This document shows positions 1-6,958 of a stretch of DNA of 40,395 bases, one piece after another (the first letter of the stretch is position 1; each line of letters begins with the position of its first letter). The stretch comes from Candidatus Caldatribacterium sp. GTDB lineage: Bacteria; Atribacterota; Atribacteria; Atribacterales; Caldatribacteriaceae. Below the pieces are notes generated by a model. It was given only the letters and a program-made list of their open reading frames with translations. It had not been told where the DNA came from and made no database searches. The translations under genes and the position numbers were made by a program. Where the stretch lies: contig JANXBI010000040.1 in NCBI GenBank assembly GCA_025060675.1, positions 1-40,395 of the forward strand, in the 5' to 3' direction.

Positions 1-673
1 CCACAATCATGAAACAGATAGTCTTCACAAGATCGGTGTTAATTCCCATAGCTCTGGCTGCATCCCGGTTGTCTCCTGTGGCGTAGATCCAGTTTCCAAA
101 ACGGTGGTAGTGGAGAAGGATACCGAGGATGACGGCAAAGAGGGCAAACCACAGGGCTTGTACTGGGAAGAAAGGTCCTATCGTTCCTGCAAAGGTTCGC
201 TCAAAGGGCGATCCCGACGGGACGAGATTGCGAATGCCTGCTGGCATCATTTTTGACCAGATGTAGAGCACACCTCGCCAGAACATCATAGTTCCAAGCG
301 TAGTGATAAAGGAGGGCATTTTGGTCTTGACGGTGACAAGACCATTGACAAGACCAAGAAGTGCTCCTACTCCCAAAGCAGCCCAAAAAGCCCAAAAGGG
401 TGGTGTTCCTCGGTAAAGGAGCCGGACAAAGACATAAGAGCAGAACGGTAAAACAGAGCTCACTGAAAGATCGAATTCTCCGCAGATCATAAGAACCCCG
501 ACGCCAAGAGCGACGATGCCAAGGTCAGGAAAAAGTTTCCCCAAAGCAGCAATGTTACGGCGATCAATAAAGAGGTAATTTGGAGTGAGCAAAGCGAAAA
601 AAATGACAAGGCCCACAAAAACAAGGAAAGTGCTTGATGCTCGATATCGCAGAAAGTTCCGTACCCACTCCAC
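1..673 (-). CDS. sugar ABC transporter permease, RbsC type (3' end outside window)
   Basis: The inner-membrane permease subunit of a ribose/xylose-type ABC importer, running off the left edge, so only about 224 N-terminal residues are visible. The reading frame was translated by hand from the reverse strand. It shows a hydrophobic N-terminal helix (FLVFVGLVIFFALL), the family motif GEFDLSVSS (usually GxxDLSVG), PSFITTLGTM in a membrane segment, and the cytoplasmic GDNRDAARAMGI motif that contacts the ATPase in this family. The start is a GTG at 673 with AGGAG eight bases upstream. An in-frame upstream ATG near 693 is closed by an immediate stop. It lies 54 bases downstream of the binding-protein gene on the same strand; the ATPase gene is presumably further left. 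Substrate cannot be told from the sequence. Confidence 0.9.
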   Translation of the reverse strand, partial: MEWVRNFLRYRASSTFLVFVGLVIFFALLTPNYLFIDRRNIAALGKLFPDLGIVALGVGVLMICGEFDLSVSSVLPFCSYVFVRLLYRGTPPFWAFWAALGVGALLGLVNGLVTVKTKMPSFITTLGTMMFWRGVLYIWSKMMPAGIRNLVPSGSPFERTFAGTIGPFFPVQALWFALFAVILGILLHYHRFGNWIYATGDNRDAARAMGINTDLVKTICFMIV

Positions 674-692
674 TTCGGTCACTCCTTATGTC

Positions 693-724
693 ATCAACCC
701 CCGGGTAAACGCCCGGGGGTTGAT
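693..724 (-). other. intercistronic hairpin between binding-protein and permease genes
   Basis: A perfect 13-bp inverted repeat (arms 693-705 and 712-724, six-base loop), rich in G and C, begins three bases beyond the binding-protein stop codon. No T-run follows it on the minus strand, so it is not a standard intrinsic terminator. In ABC importer operons such hairpins commonly stabilise the upstream mRNA and lower distal expression, which gives an excess of binding protein over permease. That role is inferred here. Confidence 0.7.
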
Positions 725-727
725 AGG

Positions 728-1711
728 TTAACGGATATGCTCTGGTGAAAGTTTTTCGATAAGGGCAATCTTCTCAGGAGAGTCGACTAGATACCCGCCG
801 GTGTCAATGTTGGGAGTAAAGCCGTACTTGTTGTAGAGATACAGAACATACACCGCAAAGTATCCCTGGAGGTACTGTTGCTGGTCAATGGTGGCGGTAA
901 TGTATCCTTCCTTAATACCAGCAAGGGTATCAGGTGTGGTGTCGAAGCCACCAGCAATGATTTCTCCAGGCTGCTTTCCTGCTGCTTTTAAGGAAGCAGT
1001 GATACGGTCTGTGCAGATGCCTCCAAGACCAATGAGGAAGGTTGTCTCAGGATGAGCGAGGAGGTATGCAGTTTCTCGGGATTCTACGGTAGTCATTTCA
1101 AGACCTCCAGCGTCGATAATCTCGTAAGAAGTGATGCCGTATTCTTTCATAGCTTCAAGGATACCACTTGCTCGAATCTTCGCGTAATTTGCTCCAGGAA
1201 CTTCAGCAGCCATCGCTACATGGGCCTTCGAAAGGTCAATGCCTCGCGCTTTGGCCTCGTCAAAGAGTCTTCGAGCCAATCGATACGCAGCGGCCTTTTC
1301 GTTCTGGCCGATGTAGCACAGGCGAGGGTTGCCCACCGCTCCTTCTGAGTCGTCGTTGTTCATGCCAATCACTGGAATGCCCTGTTCTAAGGCTCTCCGT
1401 ACCGGTTCGTCCCAGGCAGTATCATCGTTAATCACAAGTGCTATACCATTTGGCTTCATAGCCACTGCTTCTTCAAAACGTTTGAGCTGGAGGGTAAGGT
1501 CGCCACCACACAGGTCAACGTCGACTTTGCATCCAAGTTCTTTTGCGGCATCCATAGCACCTTTCTGTACCACGGCCCAGAAGGGGTCATCACCACCATG
1601 GGTAACAAGACGGAAGTACATACCCTCTGCTGGTTTCTTCTCTTGGGCAAGAACAAGGGCGCTACTAAGAAGCACACATACAAGCGCCACCACAAAGAAA
1701 CTCCGCCGCAT
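728..1711 (-). CDS. sugar ABC transporter substrate-binding protein (periplasmic binding protein, ribose/LacI-like fold)
   Basis: Secreted solute-binding protein of the neighbouring importer. The 327-residue product opens with a signal peptide (MRRSFF, hydrophobic core VVALVCVLLSSALVLA, cleavage likely after Ala22; no lipobox Cys). The mature part has the Peripla_BP_4 pattern: GGDDPFWAVVQKGAMDAA near the N-terminus, a first lobe ending in GIALVINDD and GIPVIGMNND, the hinge region with YIGQNEKAAAYRLA, and a second lobe with IIAGGFDTTPDTLAGIKEG and TIDQQQYLQGYFAV. The start at 1711 was chosen because GGGAGG sits about ten bases upstream; an ATG 18 bases further upstream lies inside the ribosome-binding site. 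Sugar specificity is unknown; proximity to transketolase hints at a pentose, which is inference. Confidence 0.93.
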   Translation of the reverse strand: MRRSFFVVALVCVLLSSALVLAQEKKPAEGMYFRLVTHGGDDPFWAVVQKGAMDAAKELGCKVDVDLCGGDLTLQLKRFEEAVAMKPNGIALVINDDTAWDEPVRRALEQGIPVIGMNNDDSEGAVGNPRLCYIGQNEKAAAYRLARRLFDEAKARGIDLSKAHVAMAAEVPGANYAKIRASGILEAMKEYGITSYEIIDAGGLEMTTVESRETAYLLAHPETTFLIGLGGICTDRITASLKAAGKQPGEIIAGGFDTTPDTLAGIKEGYITATIDQQQYLQGYFAVYVLYLYNKYGFTPNIDTGGYLVDSPEKIALIEKLSPEHIR

Positions 1712-1736
1712 GTTTATCATCCCTCCCATCGCAAGA

Positions 1737-2159
1737 TCACGTTTCCGTTTTCGGATTGAAACAGGAAAGCGTCATTTGTGTTCCTCTCTCACCTCCCGGT
1801 TTTATGGTTTTTGCGCCGCACGGCATGTGTGCCTCATTGAAGAACAAATTCGTTGGTACGTCTTCACGGGCTTTGTTCAAGGGTTCGTGTAGGAGAGACG
1901 ATAGAGCGCCAATATCGGCCCAGGAAGGATCATCCACAAGGTGGGTACCTATACCAGAGTGCACAAGCGGTGCTCTCGAGAGTTGCGCAAGATGCTCGAC
2001 GGGATTGCTGAAAACGTTTTTGTGGAAAACTCTGGGGAAAGAGCAAGGAACGCAACACATCCTGAGGGCCATTCTCGTCACCACACCGCCAAGATCCAAG
2101 AAAGTTCCGTGTAGTTCTTGATGGTGTAGTACTACTTTAGGGCGCTCTCCGAGGGCCAA
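1737..2159 (-). CDS. possible small ORF of unknown function upstream of the transporter (140 codons, TTG start)
   Basis: The stretch 1712-2250 has no recognisable gene. The best candidate is this 140-codon minus-strand frame. It starts at TTG 2159 behind an AAAGGGGAG sequence eight bases upstream, and a good TATAAT box lies at 2181-2186, so it is correctly placed to be the first reading frame of the transporter transcript. It ends 25 bases before the binding-protein start. The product is His/Pro/Cys-rich, has no signal peptide or membrane segment, and I do not recognise it. It could be a leader or decayed gene, or chance. On the opposite strand there is a 121-codon frame with even less support. 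Confidence 0.3.
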   Translation of the reverse strand: MALGERPKVVLHHQELHGTFLDLGGVVTRMALRMCCVPCSFPRVFHKNVFSNPVEHLAQLSRAPLVHSGIGTHLVDDPSWADIGALSSLLHEPLNKAREDVPTNLFFNEAHMPCGAKTIKPGGERGTQMTLSCFNPKTET

Positions 2160-2180
2160 AACTTTTCTCCCCTTTTCTAA

Positions 2181-2209
2181 ATTATATCGGAAAGCGGATT
2201 CACTGTACA
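2181..2209 (-). promoter_or_regulatory. candidate sigma-70-type promoter for the ABC transporter operon
   Basis: On the minus strand a TATAAT box (2181-2186) is preceded, with a 17-base spacer, by TGTACA (2204-2209, four of six matches to TTGACA). The -35 element lies inside the palindrome at 2201-2212. Confidence 0.6.
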
Positions 2210-2212
2210 GTG
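2201..2212. promoter_or_regulatory. perfect 12-bp palindrome, likely operator between divergent promoters
   Basis: CACTGTACAGTG is an exact palindrome. It overlaps the -35 positions of both divergent promoters, so one dimeric regulator bound here would control the transporter and the URO-D/transketolase side together. No regulator gene is visible in the window. Confidence 0.55.
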
Positions 2213-2229
2213 TTTTTCTTGGGTATAAT
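2201..2229 (+). promoter_or_regulatory. candidate promoter for the URO-D-family gene
   Basis: A perfect TATAAT at 2224-2229 lies 22 bases before the GTG start at 2251. The -35 region at the usual 17-base spacing falls on the palindrome and is poor (CACTGT), which fits a promoter that needs an activator or is controlled through this site. The predicted transcript start would fall close to the AGGAGG at 2235-2240, so the leader would be very short. Confidence 0.55.
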
Positions 2230-2250
2230 GGGAGAGGAGGCGAAGCATTT

Positions 2251-3543
2251 GTGACCGACCAGACAGCAGCTTCCCTGTATCGGGTGTCGTTTCAGCCTGA
2301 AGAAGTTCGGATCACTTCGGAGGAGCGGGAAATTCTCTGGTCCCTCGCTTGTCGAGTATGGGAACTTTCGGAGTTGCCAGAGCAGCGCGAGAAGCGAGAA
2401 CTCTGGTATCGGCATAACGCTCTTGAGGAGACTCGTCCGGTTGTTTTCTGTGATCCGGAAAACGGCTGGAATGAAATCATTCCACCTTCAAGTCTTGCCT
2501 GTAGAGGACGACTTGCTCGTCATTGGGAGATGTCTCTTCGTAAAGAGATTTTCTGGGGAGCGTGCATGGGGGACGATAAGGTTATAGAGCCGTACTTTGA
2601 TGTTCCGTATGTTTATGAAGAGACTGGTTGGGGACTCGAGGAACGAATTATAAAAACCGAGGAGCGAGGTTCATACCGCTGGGATCCACCACTTAAGGAT
2701 TACCGAGAGATGGATAAGCTCCACTTTCCGGAAATCCGTATTAACGAGGAAGCAAGCGAAAGACTCTTTGTTCTCGCCCAAGAGGTCTTCGAGGGTATCC
2801 TTTTTGTTCGGAGAAAAACGACTTGGTGGTGGACTCTTGGTATGACGTGGACTCTTGTCACTCTTCGGGGAATGGAACAAGTCATGCTTGACATGTACGA
2901 TCACCCTCGGGAACTCCACACACTCATGGCCTTCCTTCGAGATGGGCATCTGGCTAAGCTTGATTTCCTGGAGAAACAAAACCTTCTCGCTCTCAACAAT
3001 GATGGAACATACGTGGGTTCGGGAGGCTTTGGATATACCCATGAATTGCCCCAAAGCGATTTTGACGGTGTCCATGTTCGGACCATTGATATGTGGGGTT
3101 TTGCAGAGAGCCAAGAAACTTGTTATGTCTCTCCGGGAATGTTTGAGGAGTTCATTTTTCCCTACCAGTATGCCCTTCTTGAGCGCTTTGGCCTCAACTG
3201 TTATGGGTGTTGCGAGCCTCTCCATTCCCGTTGGCATATCGTACGGCGCTTTCCCCGTTTGCGGCGGATTTCAGTCTCTCCTTGGGCAGATCTCAGGAAA
3301 ATGGCTGAATACCTTCAAGATGCGTACATTTACTCTCTAAAGCCGAATCCTGCTTATCTTGCCACTCCACAGATTGACAGAGAGTACATTCGCAAAACGC
3401 TTCGTGAGGCTCTTGAAATTACCAGAGGATGTCGGGTAGAGGTCATCATGAAGGACAATCACACCATAGGCGGGGATCCGGAGAACGTTACCGCCTGGTG
3501 CCGTATTGCAAAGAAGGAAGCAGAACGAGTATCTGGATTATGA
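2251..3543 (+). CDS. uroporphyrinogen-decarboxylase-family protein (URO-D/methyltransferase-like), function unknown
   Basis: A 430-residue soluble protein that I place in the broad URO-D superfamily, which includes haem-pathway decarboxylases and many corrinoid-linked methyltransferases of catabolic clusters. Support is the overall length, a C-terminal half with the fold-typical ERFGLNCYGCCEPLHSRW, LRRISVSPWADLRKMAEYL and SLKPNPAYLA, and a closing GCRVEVIMKDNHTIGGDPENV helix region. The CYGCCEP cluster could bind zinc, as Cys/His sites do in MtaA/MtbA-like members; this is inference. It is unlikely to be HemE, because no other haem gene is near. The start is GTG 2251 with AGGAGG ten bases upstream. 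It lies 46 bases before transketolase and is divergent from a sugar transporter, which suggests a catabolic role. Confidence 0.7.
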   Translation: MTDQTAASLYRVSFQPEEVRITSEEREILWSLACRVWELSELPEQREKRELWYRHNALEETRPVVFCDPENGWNEIIPPSSLACRGRLARHWEMSLRKEIFWGACMGDDKVIEPYFDVPYVYEETGWGLEERIIKTEERGSYRWDPPLKDYREMDKLHFPEIRINEEASERLFVLAQEVFEGILFVRRKTTWWWTLGMTWTLVTLRGMEQVMLDMYDHPRELHTLMAFLRDGHLAKLDFLEKQNLLALNNDGTYVGSGGFGYTHELPQSDFDGVHVRTIDMWGFAESQETCYVSPGMFEEFIFPYQYALLERFGLNCYGCCEPLHSRWHIVRRFPRLRRISVSPWADLRKMAEYLQDAYIYSLKPNPAYLATPQIDREYIRKTLREALEITRGCRVEVIMKDNHTIGGDPENVTAWCRIAKKEAERVSGL

Positions 3544-3589
3544 CTGGTATATAATAAAGGGCGACAGCGGAGAAAGGAGTGAAGGAAAC

Positions 3590-5641
3590 GTGGGGGTAAC
3601 TCTCGAGCAACTTGCGGTCAACACCATTCGTATGCTGGCCTTGGATGCGATTCAAAAGGCAAAGTCTGGTCATCCAGGGCTACCGCTTGGAGCTGCTCCG
3701 ATAGGGTACGTCCTTTTTCGGCGTGTCATGAAGCACAATCCTAAGAATCCTCAGTGGTTCAATCGGGATCGGTTTATCCTCTCCGCCGGTCACGGATCGG
3801 CAATGCTTTACGCCCTTCTTTACCTCTGTGGATATGAGAAGATGAGTCTTGAGGAACTTAAGAACTTTCGTCAATGGGGGAGTCTCACCCCAGGTCACCC
3901 AGAGCGGTGTCCGGAGTGTGGTATAGAGACAACTACCGGGCCCCTTGGGCAGGGATTTGCAACTGGGGTTGGAGTGGCAATTGCTGAAGCTCACCTTGCG
4001 GCGCGGTTCAACAAACCAGGATTCCCCATCATCGATCATTACACATACGCTTTAGTGAGTGATGGTGACCTCATGGAAGGGGTGGCTCAGGAAGCCGCTT
4101 CTTTGGCTGGACATCTGAAGCTTGGGAAGCTTATTTACCTCTATGACAATAACCACATAAGTCTCTCAGGAGAGACTAAAATTTGCTTCACCGAGGATGT
4201 GAAAACTCATTTTACTGCCTATGGATGGCAAGTGCTTGAGGTCCCTGATGGCAATGACCTTGAAGCGATCGTTCGGGCTATTGAGGAAGCAAAGAAGGAT
4301 ACGGAGCATCCATCTCTTATCATGGTGACAACCCACATTGGTTATGGAAGTCCAAAGCAGGATACTTTCGAGGTCCACGGTTCACCCCTGAAGCCTGAGG
4401 AAGTCGTAGAGACAAAGAAATTCTTCAGTTGGCCTCTGGATCGGGAATTCTATGTTCCTCCTGAAGTTCTCGCTCACATGCGGGAAGTCATCGACTTGGG
4501 CGAGAAAAGGGAGAGAGAGTGGCAAGAACTTTTTGCGGCTTATGCCCAAGAGTATCCTGAAGAGGCAAAAATCCTGCAAATGATGATACGAGGCGAACTC
4601 CCGGAGGGTTGGGACTGGGACCTTCCTGTTTTTACGCCTGATATAGGACCCGTGGCGACTCGTTCAGTGGGTGGAAAAATCCTGAATATCTTGGCTGACC
4701 GTATTCCTTCTCTCGTTGGTGGTTCTGCTGATCTTGATCCTTCGACGAATACTGCTCTTAAAGGTAAAGGGAGCTTTCAACCACCTGCGTCTTTGCCTTC
4801 TGAAACGCAGGGCCTTGTCGATGGACCTATTGGATACGAGGGACGGAATATTGCCTTTGGAGTACGAGAACACGCCATGGGAGCCATCCTCAATGGTATT
4901 GCCATTCATGGTGGACTTATTCCTTTTGGAGCAACGTTCTTTGTGTTTTCTGACTATATGCGTCCGGCGGTGCGTATTGCTGCACTTTCTCACTGCAAGG
5001 TCATTTACGTTTGGACTCACGATTCAGTAGGAGTTGGCGAAGATGGTCCTACGCACCAGCCAGTGGAGCATCTCATGAGCTTTCGGGTTATGCCGAACAT
5101 GGTGTGCATTCGTCCTGCTGATGCAAACGAGACTCGTGAAGCGTGGAAAGCGGCCATTGCCTGGCAGAAAGGGCCAGTGGCTCTCATCCTCACTCGGCAG
5201 AATGTTCCCATTATCGACCAAAGCAAATACGGGAAAGCTGAGGGTCTACACAAGGGTGCTTATATTCTTGCTGATAATTCTCAGGGTGATCCTGAATTGA
5301 TTCTTCTTGCTTCAGGTTCTGAAGTGCATGTGGCTTTAGAAGCCTATGAAAAACTTGCGGCGGAAGGAATTCGGGTGCGGGTAATCAGTATGCCCTCTTT
5401 CGAGCTCTTCGAAGCACAGCCTGAAAGTTACAAAGAGGAAGTGCTTCCCAAGAGGGTGAAGAAACGCCTTGCTATTGAGGCTGGAGCGACCCTTGGGTGG
5501 TACAAATATGTGGGAAGCGAGGGTGAGGTCGTTGGCATTGACCGCTTCGGCGCTTCTGCTCCAGGAAAGCTCGTCCTTGAAAAGCTTGGCATTACCGTCG
5601 AGAATCTCCTGGCGAAAGCCAGGGCCTTGTTAGCACAATGA
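3590..5641 (+). CDS. tkt: transketolase
   Basis: Thiamine-diphosphate enzyme that moves two-carbon units between pentose phosphates and glycolytic sugars. The 683-residue length is that of a full single-chain transketolase. Visible hallmarks are KSGHPGLPLGAAP near residue 20, the GHGSAM segment near residue 66, GPLGQGFATGVG, the ThDP/Mg-binding SDGDLMEGVAQEA near residue 157 followed by YDNNHISL, and the pyrimidine-domain GVREHAMGAILNG, THDSVGVGEDGPTHQP and C-terminal domain SGSEVHVALEAYEKL. The GTG at 3590 was chosen over an upstream frame extension because of the GGAG-containing leader and because the family begins just there. A TATAAT box at 3550-3555 may give extra transcription, but I see no good -35. 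The pfp start follows within 22 bases, so they form one operon. Confidence 0.97.
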   Translation: MGVTLEQLAVNTIRMLALDAIQKAKSGHPGLPLGAAPIGYVLFRRVMKHNPKNPQWFNRDRFILSAGHGSAMLYALLYLCGYEKMSLEELKNFRQWGSLTPGHPERCPECGIETTTGPLGQGFATGVGVAIAEAHLAARFNKPGFPIIDHYTYALVSDGDLMEGVAQEAASLAGHLKLGKLIYLYDNNHISLSGETKICFTEDVKTHFTAYGWQVLEVPDGNDLEAIVRAIEEAKKDTEHPSLIMVTTHIGYGSPKQDTFEVHGSPLKPEEVVETKKFFSWPLDREFYVPPEVLAHMREVIDLGEKREREWQELFAAYAQEYPEEAKILQMMIRGELPEGWDWDLPVFTPDIGPVATRSVGGKILNILADRIPSLVGGSADLDPSTNTALKGKGSFQPPASLPSETQGLVDGPIGYEGRNIAFGVREHAMGAILNGIAIHGGLIPFGATFFVFSDYMRPAVRIAALSHCKVIYVWTHDSVGVGEDGPTHQPVEHLMSFRVMPNMVCIRPADANETREAWKAAIAWQKGPVALILTRQNVPIIDQSKYGKAEGLHKGAYILADNSQGDPELILLASGSEVHVALEAYEKLAAEGIRVRVISMPSFELFEAQPESYKEEVLPKRVKKRLAIEAGATLGWYKYVGSEGEVVGIDRFGASAPGKLVLEKLGITVENLLAKARALLAQ

Positions 5642-5662
5642 ATGAAGAGGGAGGATGTGGCG

Positions 5663-6958
5663 ATGCAGGGCAAACGACTGGCAATTCTTGTTGGGGGCGG
5701 TCCAGCACCAGGTATCAATGGAGTGATTGGTTCGGTGACCATTGCAGCCTGTAAAAAGGGTATCGAGGTTATTGGCATTTACGATGGCTTTAAATGGATT
5801 TCGAGCACTTCTTTTGATCCGGCGACGCATATCGTTTTTCTTGACATTGCTCGTGTTTCTCGGATTCATTTTGAAGGTGGCTCTATTCTTCGTACGGCAC
5901 GGGATAGCCTTGTGAAGGGAGGAGCAATCGACGAAGCAAAGGTGGAAAATGTCCGAAAAGTCATGGAATCGCTTAACGTAGGATACCTCGTCACCATTGG
6001 TGGGGACGATACCGCCTTCAGTGCCAGCATTGTGGCTAAAGCTATGCGGGGAAACCTCTATGTTGCTCATGTGCCAAAAACCATCGACAATGATCTCCCT
6101 CTTCCTGGGGATATGCCGACTTTTGGTTTCCAGACGGCCCGCGAGGTTGCTACGGGCATTGTTAAAAATCTCATGGAAGACGCACGAACAACGAACCGTT
6201 GGTACTTTGTGGTAATCATGGGCCGCTCGGCTGGGCATCTTGCTTTGGGAACTGGGAAAGCTGCGGGAGCGACGCTAACCATTATCCCTGAGGAGTTTGG
6301 CGATCGTAAAATCCGGGTTGAAGACGTGTGTGATGTTATTGAAGCAGCGATGATTAAGCGTAAGGCCCTTGGGAGAGATGACGGCATTGCCATTGTGGCG
6401 GAGGGCGTTGCCTTGAAGTTTGGAGACGTGGAAGAAATCGAGAGAATTCTTGGGAAATCTTTGCCGCGGGACCCCCATGGACATGTTCGTCTTGCTGAGG
6501 TACCTCTTGGAGAACTTCTGAAAAACGAAATCACTCGTCGTTTTGAGGAACGGGGTAAAAAGATCACGATTGTCACGAAGGACGTAGGATACGAGCTTCG
6601 TTGTGCCCCTCCGATTCCCTTTGACATCGAGTATACGCGGGATCTTGGATATGGTGCGGTGGCGTACCTTGTAGGTAGAGATTACAGCGAGGAAATGAAG
6701 AGAAAAGGCGCCATGATCAGCATTCTTGGAGGAAGGCTCAACCCGATTCCTTTCGAGGAGATCATGGATCCTGTAACCGGTCGAACCCGTGTCCGAACCG
6801 TCGATACCAATTCGTATGCGTACCAAGTTGCCCGCTCGTACATGATTCGCCTTGAAAGAGAAGATTTCGAAAATCCTGACCTCGTAGCTACTATGGCTCG
6901 GGTGGCAAATATGGATGTGGAGTCTTTCCGAAAGCGCTTCGCACACCTTGTCTCCTAA
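5663..6958 (+). CDS. pfp: 6-phosphofructokinase, probably pyrophosphate-dependent
   Basis: Phosphorylates fructose 6-phosphate, most likely with pyrophosphate and reversibly. The 431-residue protein has the nucleotide-loop VGGGPAPGIN (residues 10-19), GGDDTAFSA near residue 113 and PKTIDND near residue 138. In the PFK family the second Asp of GGDD, in place of Gly of GGDG, and the Lys in PKTIDND are the residues that favour PPi over ATP. Also seen are MGRSAGHLALG and the C-terminal GGRLNPIPFEEI. The ATG at 5663 was chosen because AGAGGGAGG lies eight bases upstream; a frame-compatible ATG at 5642 would place the same purine run inside the gene. It follows transketolase directly and joins the pentose phosphate and glycolytic pathways. 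Confidence 0.93.
   Translation: MQGKRLAILVGGGPAPGINGVIGSVTIAACKKGIEVIGIYDGFKWISSTSFDPATHIVFLDIARVSRIHFEGGSILRTARDSLVKGGAIDEAKVENVRKVMESLNVGYLVTIGGDDTAFSASIVAKAMRGNLYVAHVPKTIDNDLPLPGDMPTFGFQTAREVATGIVKNLMEDARTTNRWYFVVIMGRSAGHLALGTGKAAGATLTIIPEEFGDRKIRVEDVCDVIEAAMIKRKALGRDDGIAIVAEGVALKFGDVEEIERILGKSLPRDPHGHVRLAEVPLGELLKNEITRRFEERGKKITIVTKDVGYELRCAPPIPFDIEYTRDLGYGAVAYLVGRDYSEEMKRKGAMISILGGRLNPIPFEEIMDPVTGRTRVRTVDTNSYAYQVARSYMIRLEREDFENPDLVATMARVANMDVESFRKRFAHLVS

Noticed and set aside
1737..2159. Weak likeness of the middle of the 140-codon frame to carbamoyltransferases (LA..S.AP.V then DPS.A)
   Set aside because: Too few matches, no STRTR or HPxQ motif; treated as chance.
2251..3543. HemE (true uroporphyrinogen decarboxylase)
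   Set aside because: The length and motifs differ and no haem genes are near; only the superfamily is supported.
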